Shown here: one piece after another, positions 46,626 through 57,669 of the stretch
How positions within the stretch are numbered: the stretch's first letter is position 1
How the letters are laid out: each line of letters opens with the position of its first letter
Assembly: GCF_019112545.1 (NCBI RefSeq)
Contig: NW_025064903.1
Span: 502,944 to 566,943, forward strand
Origin: Guyanagaster necrorhizus
Lineage: Eukaryota > Basidiomycota > Agaricomycetes > Agaricales > Physalacriaceae
DNA: 64,000 nt
Direction: 5' to 3'
Notes under the pieces: generated by a model
The model's input: the letters and a program-made list of their open reading frames with translations, nothing else
The model's database searches: none
Told to the model about the DNA's origin: nothing
Translations under genes and position numbers: made by a program

Positions 46626-48602
46626 TTAAAGTAGAGGACGTGAATGGGTTTTTGACAGACTGAATGGTGCCTCCCAGATAGAAGGCTCAAATCCCGTGGA
46701 AACGGGTTTCATTCGACCCACAAAATTGTGCGTAGAAGTCACTGAACCAAACCTATCAGAAGCCCGTATCAGAGCACGAGAACAGGAACGTTTACATTGG
46801 CCTCTCAGGATGGTGTCACCGAGATGGGAAACCTAAAAATGAGGTAAGATGCACATGCATAAACCGGTAAGCGGAAGGAACCGCACCCGCTTAAGGGTGA
46901 TCAAGCCGTCAGCGAGGCGAATGCGCCCAATGAAATTGAAATCACCCCAGGCAGCAGCATGACGTGGTTCAGTCTATGAAAATGTTTGTTCCCCGCATTT
47001 TGATAAGAGAGTTATAGGACCTGCCTTGCCAGTGACGATAACGTCGACAATTTCGCTCTGGGGCGCGCATGTTGCATCGTACGTCTGGTAGAACGTCTTG
47101 AACGTTCCTGATGTGTCAAATGCCATGATACCGGTCTGCGAAAGAGATGAGAATGAGGCAGAACGTAGAAATACTCACCGACACGACGTCTGGATACTCA
47201 CCATGGTTTCGATCCATTTAAATCCGCTCGGAAGCCAAGCGTTCATGTTCCCATTCTCAAGAGCGTCATTTGGGATGACTTGATCGATGTTGTAACAAAC
47301 ATGCTCCTGCAAGATAACATAGAAAGGACGTCGACTGACTTCCTCACGCTCCGAAGGGGAAGGTGGGCTACTCGAGGATTTCCATCGGTGATATTGCGAT
47401 CGATCGGGGATCTACATGAAAGTTTCACCTCGAAGCCCGGACAGGATAGACATGAATTCATACCAAGCAAGAACCATGGTATCTCCCCGTTAGCATACCA
47501 GGTAGGTAAGGCGGCGCAATGTCGCGGAAAGGTACGCAAAATCGAAGAGAGTCCAGACCACAACAATGAGTGCGATGATCTGCAAAGTATTCCAAATCCT
47601 CCCGGGTCGGACCTGATATGCCGAGGTCATTGGCCTCAACACGCGTACGCGGCAACTGGTCGGGGATTACGAGCCTATCAAATTCTTGTCTGGCGAAGTA
47701 CGCAAGGGTCGCTAGGAGTGCTATCGGAGGCAGTTGGATTTGTTGGAATTTATCTCCGAAATATCTCGCTTCTGAGAAGCGAAGACCAGGAGGACTCGGA
47801 CCATAAGTTCCGCAGGGTTGACTGTGAGTGGAACGGGTCGATGACGGAGACAGCGACTTCTCTGGACGGTAAAGCTGTTCCGGAAGGGTTGAAATAGAGT
47901 ACTGAAGAATAACAAATCATTTAAGGAGTTATTTAACAGTGTATGGAACGTACTCGATACGGTGCAAACACTAAGGGTCGAAGACGATCCATCAACGCTC
48001 GTCGCGTAGCGGCGTTTTCGGCGTCAATCATGACTATGAAGAGAGGAATATGAGTAATCAATGACACAGAATGTCGGCCGAAGTTACTCACATCGAGAAG
48101 TTGAGACCCACAATAACAGTACGGCCAAACAGTTTTCATCGTTTTCAAGCGGCCACCCATTATTTTCGCCGGAATCGTCGTAAAGACGGGAAAGAATAAA
48201 TGAGATCAGAAATTCATATACACCAGCCTGCAATAGGAACTTGATGTTTTTTTGACCCACTGCGGAATGGCTGACCATGGTGAACACACACCAGAGCGCA
48301 TCCAACACGTTGTCGCTATCAACTTGGCTCCGGTGGAGCATCTGAAGCGTAATATATCTGCGAAACATTTCGCGTTTGGCCTGCTGTCGAAAAGTGGCCA
48401 CATCGACAATGTAGAGAGGTGGTGTATCAAAATGTATCACGAACAGCTGCGAGTATGTTTCTGGATCGTTGAGGATGGAGTAAGTGTAACGGCACGTGAG
48501 CAATAGAGGATGGAAAATAGAAGGGATTCCGAGAGGTGCACAAGCCAAGTAGATGATTTTTCGTATCAGTTCAGGGGAAACGTGAAGGAGAGAGGACGCC
48601 AT
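46626..48602 (-). CDS. F-box-like protein, paralog C
   Basis: Eight exons, all phase-consistent: 48,602-48,092; 48,033-47,954; 47,901-47,464; 47,411-47,202; 47,135-47,025; 46,973-46,887; 46,832-46,796; 46,741-46,626, giving 529 aa. The N-terminus (MASSLLHVSPELIRKIIYLA, PLLLTCRYTYSIL) fits an F-box-like helix set. The middle is alpha-solenoid-like (KNIKFLLQAGVYEFLISFI). The C-terminal domain shows YLPGMLTGRYHGSCL, HAAAWGDFNFIGRIRLADGL, HNFVGRMKPVS and WEAPFSLSK, the same scheme as paralogs A and B. The fifth intron starts with GC (AAG|GCAGGT) instead of GT; an intact reading frame needs this. The role is inferred to be ubiquitin-ligase substrate recognition. Confidence 0.85.
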
Positions 48603-48662
48603 GACCAGATTATACCAAAAGCGCGCTCATATTTGTAGTCTCCCAGGAAAAGAGCATTGCGG

Positions 48663-49281
48663 CTAACGGTCGTAAAAAGGATCATACAAAGGGTGCAGGT
48701 TCACATGCGTTTTACACAGGAAATCAAAGGCAGGGAAAGATCGTGATGCTTGCCGGTTCAGTAAGCTATTTTCCTCCATCGGCGTAAGGGATGGTAGGGC
48801 CACAGAATAGCTAATCAGTAGAACCTTCGGGACGGCGAGGATCACGAACTCAATTAGATCCCAATCTAGGATAATTGAAAAGTACAGGGCTGCAAGGGGA
48901 TTCGGGGGAACTAACGGGACGTACAAAACAAAAGACTGAAATATCTCGTGATACTGGGTGAAAGCCTGAAAAATGCTATCGAGCGAATGCCGATACTGAG
49001 ACGGAATTAAAATGCGACTCACTCGCACCCGAAACCAATAACTCTGGACCGGCCATCAAACTAGGTACGGGGCCCCATTGTTCTTTGAGAACAGGGGAAA
49101 GGAACAGACGTAGTGAAAAAGTCGCCTTCTTTTCGCTATTTCCCGGTTGCCAAATTGTCGTCGAGTAGTAACCGATTACATCCTCTGTAGATCTTTCTGA
49201 GGGACAACTCAAGTGATTGACAAATACATTCCCAGGGTCGATGCCAGTATAAAGAATAGTGTACGAGCGCGTAAGATTCAT
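48663..49281 (-). CDS. Hypothetical protein, 2 exons
   Basis: Exon 49,281-49,036 (MNLTRSYTILYTGIDPGNVF, EKKATFSLRLFLSPVLKEQW) and exon 48,995-48,663 (SIFQAFTQYHEIFQSFVLYV, LAALYFSIILDWDLIEFVIL) join in phase over a 40-nt GT-AG intron to give 192 aa. The second half is hydrophobic. The gene lies only about 60 bp downstream of the start of paralog C on the other side of their shared spacer. I do not recognise the family. A GTGAGT donor at 49,023 is an alternative but breaks the frame. Confidence 0.45.
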
Positions 49282-50609
49282 AAAGCTCTGAAGATGCTCC
49301 GGTCTAGGTAAGTTATATTAACATAATTCCCTCACAGGACGTTGACGTTTTAAAATTAGCGACATTCTGTCGACAAAGGATTTGGCCTTAAATCAACGGT
49401 CAAAATCGTTTGAAACGCTCACCTCCTTAGGGTCCTCGCAGTTTTTTCACCCCTCGTAGGGGTTGCGTTTACGCCAGAATTAGCGAGGGGAGACCCAAGT
49501 CTGGGCACAGTTTGTCGTTGCCGTGCACTCTCAGAGATGGTCCGAGGCGCTAGCAGGATCCATGACAACACAAAGGGATGCCCCTAAGCATCCAAATCTG
49601 AGCAGTACGAGAAGCCAATGCGATCGCACCTCGCTTTTGATGTTGCACCAACGCTGGTGGCCGTTTAAACGGCTGATACGTGATTTACGACGACCCTGCT
49701 GGAGCCTGTGTATAAATGTGAAACGCGGAGTAGTAGAATCACCAATGAACCCAAAAACGTCGAGATACCATTTTCGCGAGAAACATGCGTTCAACCTGAA
49801 AAAGTACGGCTTTGGAGCTCGGTACCACTCGTCAGTGCCGCACGTTGTGGATCATAAAACCCTTTGGAGATGTGTTGTTACGGGAAGCAGATAACTGATA
49901 CATACAAGACTGGTATTTCTCCCGGTCGCCAGGTAGTGTTACAGCACGTACGCCTACGCGTGATATCTTGTTTAGGGACCATGAGAACAGGACATTGGAC
50001 ATTGGGAGAGGTGGAGCCTGGAATGTCGTATTCGCACGGTCTTCACGAAGGTAGTAGGCGCCCCGCTGTATTCGGAGGCGGGAATTACAGCGTTCATGAG
50101 CATGAGACAGCAGATTGGCAGTGGCACTATCCGGTAACTAGATCGGTGAGGAGCAAAGGCCATGAGACTCCTAGGAGCTGACGGAAATTAAAGAGGAGTG
50201 GCCGAGGGAGAAAAGTTAGATTCAAAAACACGCGATGCAGCAGCTTTGCCCCCATTTAGTGGCCTATAGATAAACGGGCCCTCTAGAAGTACTGATTACA
50301 ACGGGAGGCGGGCCGGCAAAGAATCCAGTAAAAGGGTAAATCCAGAAATATGTCTAGTCTTCAGGCCGAATTACCGTAATCAAAGTATATTCGTATCCGA
50401 CCGAACAGCACTTGTCGGAGCGGAATTGAGCAAGCTGAAGAGTTGAAAACGGAGTCGCGTAAACACTGCAGCGTGTTTGTTTTATGTGTGCATGCTTGGC
50501 AGTGCCATCTCCACGTGTATCGTCCCATCTTTTTTTTTCCGACCATCGATTACATTGACAGTGACATCCTCTACCACAACCGTCACTCAATCATTCTCCT
50601 GAAGCAACC
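49282..50609. other. Intergenic region upstream of the eEF1B gene
   Basis: Only short overlapping frames (49,523-49,894 and 49,864-50,181 plus; 49,531-49,794 minus) without recognisable domains. 50,450-50,609 is pyrimidine-rich just before the start codon, as often seen in highly expressed fungal promoters. Confidence 0.4.
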
Positions 50610-51692
50610 ATGTCCATCGATCTCGGCTCGCTTGAGGCGCACTTGGCGACCAGGTCCTATGTTGAAGGGTAAGGAGCTGATTCCATATCCATATTTTCAT
50701 GATGAGCTATCGCCATGGTCCGTGTTTCCAAGAGCGACTAGACATCGCTACTCCAACCTGCAGATAACTCATTCCTGGATTTCTGAACTTCATTCAAGTC
50801 TATCGATATCCCAATCAGAGATTAGTGCTGAAACACCTTTGATTTGACAGATACACTCCTTCTCAGGCCGATGTTCATGTTTATAAGGCCATTTCCTCTT
50901 CGCCAGGCGATTCTTACCCTAACGTAACGAGGTGGTACACCCACATCAACTCTTATGCCGCGGAGCATGGTTCTCTCCCCGGATCCAGCACTGCGGGAGA
51001 AGCATTCTTCACGGCCGTAGCCGCCTCCGCGGCTGAGGATGACGATGAGGTTGATCTGTTCGGCGACGATGACGAGGAAGAAGATGCGGAGGCAGAGCGT
51101 GTCAAGGCAGAGCGTGTCGCCGCTTACCACGCCAAGAAGGCTAACAAGCCTAAGACGATCGCCAAGGTCAGCTCTCCTTTTACTATATTGATATCAATTT
51201 TATATACCGTATCCAGTCTGTCGTCACCATGGACGTCAAGCCTTGGGATGATGAGACGGACATGAAGGCTCTTGAAGAGGCCGTTCGTTCCATCGAGCAA
51301 GACGGCCTTGTTTGGGGCGCTAGTAAACTTGTTGCGATCGGTTACGGTATGTCGCTTCGCCTTCTCTGATATGTGCCTCAGCTTGACTAATTCATTGCAG
51401 GCATCAGGAAATTGCAGGTCCGCTCCTTCATATCTTATTATCTTTCTCGCGTCTCACATTCCTGTATTTGATGAGATCACTCTTGTCGTTGGTCGGTAAA
51501 TTGTCTCCACTCCGATCGTATTTTACTAAATTGGCGTCCACAGAGGATGAAAAGGTCTCCACCGACGAACTCCAGGAAAAGGTTCAAGAATTCGACGACT
51601 ACGTCCAGAGCACCGATATTGCCGCCATGCAGAGTATGTTTCTGTTTCCTGTCTTCGAACTTTTTCTGATATGGTTTGTATAAGAATTGTAA
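50610..51692 (+). CDS. EFB1: Translation elongation factor eEF1B beta (GEF)
   Basis: Seven exons, all in phase: 50,610-50,668; 50,851-51,166; 51,217-51,346; 51,401-51,417; 51,476-51,491; 51,544-51,633; 51,685-51,692, giving 211 aa, the normal length for the family. The N-terminal GST-C-like part ([35 protein letters not shown]) is followed by an acidic linker ([16 protein letters not shown]) and the C-terminal nucleotide-exchange domain ([64 protein letters not shown]). It recharges eEF1A with GTP in translation elongation in the cytosol. Two internal exons are only 17 and 16 nt and the last codes just the final Lys (in part), Leu and stop. Confidence 0.97.
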
Positions 51693-52643
51693 ATCGGCCA
51701 CCTACGTGAGAATAATCTGTGCCACAGAGCATTACCAAGTTGCGCTTTTAGTCATTTGCAGTGAGATAAGTAAAAGTCATTTGTACCACCGTGTCATTCC
51801 AAGCCTTGAGTGCCAGTATACGGAATGATCTGTTCATCGAGGTACCGAAAGCTGATCTCGGACTTTCTCTTGGCCTTTGGCCCAGATGCCGGAGGCGAGC
51901 TTCTGGCGACCGGAAATGAAATATCTCAAGAGATCCCGAGTTAATGCATTCAGCTGCTGGTTAGGATCTGATGTCCTGATGTCGTACCGCAGTTGTGGGC
52001 ATTAAACAGCGCGTCCCCGTGATTGACCTTGTTGCTGTTGGTTAGTAATGACGTGATGGCTATGTCCAGTATCAACTGGATGCGATCTTCCTGAAACATC
52101 TATTTTCTCAACTTGGGAATTATCACGGTTACGCTACTGCTCCCAGACGCGTGGGTCCGTTGAATGACGCGGCTCAGTAGCACTTATCCCCGCAAAGCGT
52201 TAGAAATCACCCGTGGCGCATCCATCTTCGGCAACTCTATTATGCACGTATCCGTCGTGACGACACCGTATCGTACAAATTCTCTTGCCTTTACTTACAA
52301 CGTGTCCGGCTGTGCTAAAAACCTTGTAGATACTTTCAATAAAGCCCTTTGTTTCCGGAGACCAATATGACTTGTCCTGGTGTTTGAGCGAGGGGGATTG
52401 ATGCCGAACCTGCTACATAGGCTCTTCAGCACGCTAGGAACCCCGGATTACCTACTGCTTCCATGAACTTGGTGTTGCCTGCTCAACTGATCCTAATAAT
52501 TCCAAATGTATGTCTATGGTGCGGTGATCAATATAGGATCTATATTTTTTGGGACTCATTGCTCGCTCGCAGTTCCCAATGTGACGCTGGCCTTGGAGTA
52601 TAAATGAGGGCGCGTCCAGGTATGCAAATAAACGTAATTCAAG
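51693..52643. other. Intergenic, nothing supported
   Basis: Contains the 3' flank of the eEF1B gene and the promoter side of F-box paralog B. A TATAAATG word lies at about 52,600, 45 bp before that start codon. No further gene is supported. Confidence 0.45.
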
Positions 52644-54675
52644 ATGGTGCCCTCCCTTGAGACCCTTCCTCGCGACGTCCTGGAACATATCGCCCTCCTC
52701 ACTATTTCCTCGACGTCATGTTCATCTCTGTCCAATATTCTGCACCTCCTTCTGAGCAGCCGGTCCATATATCACCAACTCTGCATTCGCTGCAACCCGC
52801 ACCTCTACGCTAGAACTTTCTGCACCATATTCGACGTTCCATTCCACCGTTCATGCATCCCACCCGACTCTGCCTTGGCGGCGGAACTGAAGCAGCGATT
52901 CCGTTTAATACGGCGGATTCGACACAGAGACTACTCCACCAAGTCCTTGAGACAGGATTTATGGACTGCATATGGGATGGTTCTGGAAAGCGAAGGTCTG
53001 AATGTATCTCAGCTCAAAGCTGTTGGGTTTTCCAGGTTCCTTGACGAGCTTGTTCGCAAGACCATAATTGAAGGCGCTAGGAATAATGATGCCATCGAAT
53101 GTATGTGTCTAGCCATCTGGCTACTTGCTTTGACGGTGACGAGATGTGGGTAGCGTTTCCTGTCCTGAACCTATCTATGAAAGGCTAGCTGACCCCCTTC
53201 TTGTAGGTGATATCAATAGCAGATCAGAAGCTTCTCGAGAAGAGCTCCTACTTCTCCTTCGACCCTTTGTACTATCTATGGTTAAGGTATTTTATAATTC
53301 ACTCCGCGTTGGTTGATGTTCTCACACCAATACTTTTCGGGCAGATATCTCCAACATATGCTATCAGCGGCCCACGGACACATATCTTCTCACACGTGTC
53401 AACTCAAAAGGACCCCGACCTCGAAGAAGAAGAAGTAATCTACTATTCTCGCAAGCCGACGCCCAAACCTCCCCATCCAAACCTCTCCTCAGCGGTGATT
53501 ATCCTGACATTCGCCCTCAAGCAAGTGGATGTCCCTCGATATGCACCACCTAATATTCCTGCGGATAGAGCCGCAGCATTAGCGATTCATTGGACGGGCC
53601 CTACGCAGGAGGATTACCACGCTGTAGCCAGCTACAGAACGCCACTTTTCTCAGACATCCGTCAGACTTCTATCGCTACAAAGGAGTCCAGGACTACAGC
53701 CACTCTGTGTTCGTTGGCGCACGACTATGGTTATGGAGCTTTACAAGAAGATTCCTGCTTGTGTCAGCTCAGTGCATCGACTGCCCATACTATATATCGA
53801 TATATTCACCAAAATCTCACGGGTGTGTGGGAGGGAATGTACTTCGTGAGCATGGGCTTCTTGATTTCTTGTGGTGCTGTATTCACGATGTGATGCCTGC
53901 GGCAGATTTCGCCGCTTGGGACGAGCGCTTCTTCGTCACTGTCTGATGCCACGGATGCGGACTTCATTTGTCAATCGCCTATGCAATGCGCCCTGTCGGT
54001 GCATTTCTGTTACACCCCCAACGTTCCTGTGTCTTCTGAAGACATGGGTGCAGATCCGTTCCACTGGAACATCGATCCACTCCATCTTTTCCAGTCACCA
54101 TCTTTCTTCAAGGTACGTGGAGCGCAGCAAACGACTGATTCTACTGTTACTGATGAAGAGTGTTTCCAGAATGGGCGGAAGGCTAACCGCGGTCGAAGAG
54201 AATATTGCTATGATACGGACTTGCCCAGCGGTCTAAGCTCTCCTTACGACGCATGGCGCGACCCTGGCCAGGCTTTGGACTGTATTATCACGGGAAAGGT
54301 TCGCACATATCTCGCGCTGTCTAGTTCTTCTTCAATTCATTCGATTGTGCATAGACCCTTGAGGACCACGATGAAGCTTGGGGCGCGTTCAAATTCTATG
54401 GACGCGTCTACAGGGATGGTACCATCGTCATGAAGAGGTTGCCGGTGGGTCGAGGTTCTCAACTTCTCATGAGCTAGACTGATCCCTGTCTTCCGTTCTC
54501 TCCCTTTTTTTTTTAGAAGAATGGCTGGGAGACTGGCCTGGGTACGTGGATATTCGAAGGTCATCTCGGGTATGGCGCCGCTTGGGTGGGGAAATGGCGA
54601 TCAAGCATTGCGCCAGGCGATGCAGGATTGCAGGGCATATTCAGTATGCGAAAACGCGGCTCGGCGAAGACTTGA
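52644..54675 (+). CDS. F-box-like protein, paralog B
   Basis: Six exons, all phase-consistent: 52,644-53,145; 53,207-53,286; 53,345-53,845; 53,906-54,298; 54,355-54,444; 54,517-54,675, giving 574 aa. N-terminus MVPSLETLPRDVLEHIALLT is F-box-like. The body has SRSIYHQLCIRCNPHLYART, AIWLLALTVTR and REELLLLLRPFVLSMVK. The C-terminal domain shows LTGVWEGMYF, CIITGK, AWGAFKFYGRVYRDGTIVMK, GTWIFEGHLGYGAAWVGKWR and GLQGIFSMRKR. It shares its architecture with paralogs A and C but little close sequence identity, so the duplications are old. Likely a substrate-recognition subunit of an SCF ubiquitin ligase. A 22-residue low-complexity stretch rich in Ser/Glu separates the halves. Confidence 0.88.
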
Positions 54676-55317
54676 CCTCCGCCCTTGACTCACAGCAATC
54701 GACAGACTGGACGAATCTTCTGGATCCATGGCCTCGAGCATCATCATCATCTATTGTTCTGACATATTTACAGTAGTAAACCACGTTAATGTCGGGTTAT
54801 TGATAAATTTAGATGCCTCCGAATCAATGATATTCCACAAACTTCCTTGAGTTTGTGGACGTGTGATCTCCAATCAATACACGTAACATAACCGAGATTT
54901 TCCAGCCTGGGAGTACGCGCCAAGGGGATTAGTGCGAATGAGATTGTTCCCCGTCGTACATAACAGGTGGGATCTAATCAATCGGATTTACGACATGATA
55001 TAGGAACGGTTACGAACGGCATTGATAAGCAAGAAAATTGGCTGAATAGCGAGCCAAGGACTATTACGGTTAAATGTCAAATTTCAAGCCCTGTATCCTA
55101 CAAAATGTATACAGCTTCCATTTGTTTGAATAATGTGCCTGTTATACTACACCAAGAAGGGACAGTCCGTCGGGCAGTACCGCATTTCGTGCAGGATACA
55201 AGCGGAAATAAACTAGAAAGCGACAACACAATTCTTTGGGTTCGTTCATCACAAGAAGGCTTCGCAATCGACATTTCATTCGGAGTCATTGAGAAACAGA
55301 ACGCCGCTCAATCCAAT

Positions 55318-56360
55318 TCAGTCAAACGCCCTCATTACCTCATTCCCCCTAACATCTCTGGCGAAATTACTTGGGATGCCTTCCTTCCAATCGGGAACTT
55401 CAAAAGAAGATGTGTGGCACCATGGCTTGAGAGAGAGCTCCTTTTCAACCACGAGGGCAAAATGCTCTGACCAGCCTTTACGTGGAAAGGTCGCCGTTGT
55501 CGTTTTAATGAGTTGAGGATGAATGAGGTTTGCACGGCTAGAAGAATAGCATCATGGTAAGTGTGGGCCTGAGATAACAACGTGAACACACATACAGGCC
55601 CACGTTGTCTACGGGTTACAAGGGAATGTGTGAAGAAAAAGACGCTCGCGAAGAGATATCAAACTTGCCGAGAATAGTTGATAGTTGCAGAACTTGCCCG
55701 ATCATAGTGATGTTGCCACTACCCAATGATAACGGGATTTGGATGAGGCCGCACAGGACATGGGATGACGAGACTTACCCTTTGACAAAAATGTCCTGGT
55801 GCCGGACGATGGCATCACAGACACTGTCTGCCTGGTCTTCGACGCCTCCAAGCTGTAAAATAAGATCACGGGCAACAATTGCGCCCTTGAATTCAAAAGA
55901 CAGTTTCGTGGTGGAGAGAAACTGATCCGCAGTGCCGATATCATGAAGAAGACACGCAAGGTAATACGTTTCAAGATCATAAGACCATGCAGGGAAATGA
56001 GTACGGGTAAGGGCAACGCCTAGACGCAGTTTAAGAAGTTTTGTGGCGAATACTAAAAGTTCCGACGGCACGAACCGTAAATGTAGACTCGATTGCTGTG
56101 GTTAAAAGTCTGTTCGTCTAGATGTTCCTAGAGCGAAAATAATTAGGATAACCATGTGACAAGAAAGAAAGAAGGAAGCTCACGCTGACGAATATTTTTA
56201 CTTTCTGAACTAATGGACTATCTGGAAGGGGGAAATCTTTCGCGACGAAGAGGTCTTGCTTAGGACTGTCACCGCTGGCGGAAGGATGGCCCCGAAAGAG
56301 GACGTCTGGATCCCTGGGAACAGGCTGAAACCCATAGAAAGCAATACTAGGGTCTACCAT
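55318..56360 (-). CDS. HD-domain protein, cyanamide-hydratase-like
   Basis: Start at 56,360 (MVDPSIAFYGFQPVPRDPDV). Exons by eye: 56,360-56,184; 56,127 to about 56,080; about 56,071-55,779; 55,718-55,669; 55,608-55,596; 55,537-55,318. Metal-site motifs are FNHSNR (His), YYLACLLHDIGT (His-Asp) and ILDNVG (Asp). Further family marks are LSFEFKGAIVARDL, AIVRHQDIFVKGG, GQVLQLSTI, TFPRKGWSEHF and LSLKPWCHTSSFEVPDW. The family includes fungal cyanamide hydratases that turn cyanamide into urea, but many members have other or unknown substrates. One intron uses a GC donor (CTCG|GCAAGT), and a 13-nt exon (55,608-55,596) follows it. The join after FNHSNRVYIYG (about 56,070-56,080) is not resolved and could hide a frameshift. 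Confidence 0.82.
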
Positions 56361-56631
56361 CGTGGTGGTGGTGGTGAGAAACAGAATGCGTGTTATTCTT
56401 TATGGAACCTACAAAACACCTACTAAAGCACACTGATAATGTATGACGCAAGGGGCTTACTTAACTTATCGAATTTCCCACGCCACAAACTATGTTGTTC
56501 CTTGTTTACATATATTCCGCCTGGAAGGATCTGCCGTCAGGGAACAGCAACGTCCATCGCCATCGCCGCCATCGTCGTCGTCGTTGTCGACGCCATCCGC
56601 TCCTTCAAATTCCCTCTCTCCCTCCGTCACT

Positions 56632-57669
56632 ATGATATCCTCGCTCGCTGTCCTTTCAGTGCTGACGACGGCGGTCTTTGCCCAGTCTTCTTCTGTGAGT
56701 CCCTATATGTTTCAAGATTCAAGATTTTTTTCTGATTCATGTCAGTCGTCGGCAGCCTCTGCATCGTCGACAAGCAGCCCATTAATTCCGTCGGGCATCA
56801 GCTCCACTTGTACCACCTTTCTTCAATCCTTGAACAGTAATTCCGACTTGGCCGCATGCACGGAAGCTCTGGCCGCTGCGACATCCGCTTACGCCCCAGG
56901 AAACTCATCATCGTCTTCCTCATCCTCCGGAATGACCAGCGTACTTGACAACATTGAATCCAATTCATGCGATGATACCGTTATTATCCCAATCATTGCG
57001 AATTTTGGAACGCAGTGCCAGACCGAGCTCGTTTCCAGCCCTGACAAGGCAGTCATTCTGATGTATGATACCGTCTATATGATGAATCCTTGGCTCCAGG
57101 TGCTTGTCACCAAGGATGACAATGGCACATTTTGTGTCTTTGAGTCCAACAGCGCCGCCACGAACAGCACCTCCAGCTCTGCATCGGCAAGTGGCTACAG
57201 CAATGCTGCTGCCGTTGTGTCTACCACTGACTTCTACGAAATAAGCAATAACCTTGTCGAGAACCTGGATTCGGGTAGCACGCTATCTCGGCGGGCACAA
57301 ACTGTCGTTACCACTCCCAATGCGACTACTTGGACCACGCACGGCATTCCATTCCTCTTCTTCACAAGCTCGCTATCTTCATCTACCCTCTGCACCACCT
57401 GTGCCCGTAACGTTTTGACAGTTTGGATTTCATGGGAATCAAAGGTGCCATATGCTGCTGCTGCAAACCAGAGTGCTCTTCTGAGTGGCCTGACCAGCCT
57501 GTACTCGGCCATTCAGACTAAATGCGGTCAATCATTCCTTAGCGGAGCTGTTACAGCTGCGGGCGGCCTTGGTACCAGCAACGCTCCTCGCATGGTGACC
57601 AGTGGAAAAGGGTTGGTCAGCTTCGTTGCCGGTCTAGCGAGTCTGGCGGTTGCATCTGTCTTTCTTTAA
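56632..57669 (+). CDS. Secreted GPI-anchored Ser/Thr-rich protein (DUF7729-like)
   Basis: Exons 56,632-56,694 and 56,746-57,669 are separated by a 51-nt GT-AG intron that keeps frame, giving 328 aa. The start at 56,632 is chosen because it gives a clean signal peptide (MISSLAVLSVLTTAVFAQ). The mature part has paired cysteines (STCTTFLQSLNSNSDLAACT, SNSCDDT, GTQCQTEL, YDTVYMMNPWLQVLVTKDDN, TLCTTCARNVLTVW), many Ser runs and N-x-S/T sites. It ends in a GPI-type tail (GLVSFVAGLASLAVASVFL). The Cys-spaced pattern resembles the DUF7729 family of fungal cell-surface proteins. Expected location is plasma membrane or cell wall. An upstream in-frame extension to 56,443 is likely untranslated leader. 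Confidence 0.85.
   Translation: MISSLAVLSVLTTAVFAQSSSVSPYMFQDSRFFSDSCQSSAASASSTSSPLIPSGISSTCTTFLQSLNSNSDLAACTEALAAATSAYAPGNSSSSSSSSGMTSVLDNIESNSCDDTVIIPIIANFGTQCQTELVSSPDKAVILMYDTVYMMNPWLQVLVTKDDNGTFCVFESNSAATNSTSSSASASGYSNAAAVVSTTDFYEISNNLVENLDSGSTLSRRAQTVVTTPNATTWTTHGIPFLFFTSSLSSSTLCTTCARNVLTVWISWESKVPYAAAANQSALLSGLTSLYSAIQTKCGQSFLSGAVTAAGGLGTSNAPRMVTSGKGLVSFVAGLASLAVASVFL

Noticed and set aside
47280..47897. 205-codon plus-strand open frame
   Set aside because: It lies antisense to the main exon of F-box paralog C, whose frame has clear family motifs and phase-consistent splice sites.
54967..55470. 167-codon plus-strand open frame
   Set aside because: Its right part is antisense to the last exon of the HD-domain gene (LSLKPWCHTSSF). 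The left part shows no family resemblance.
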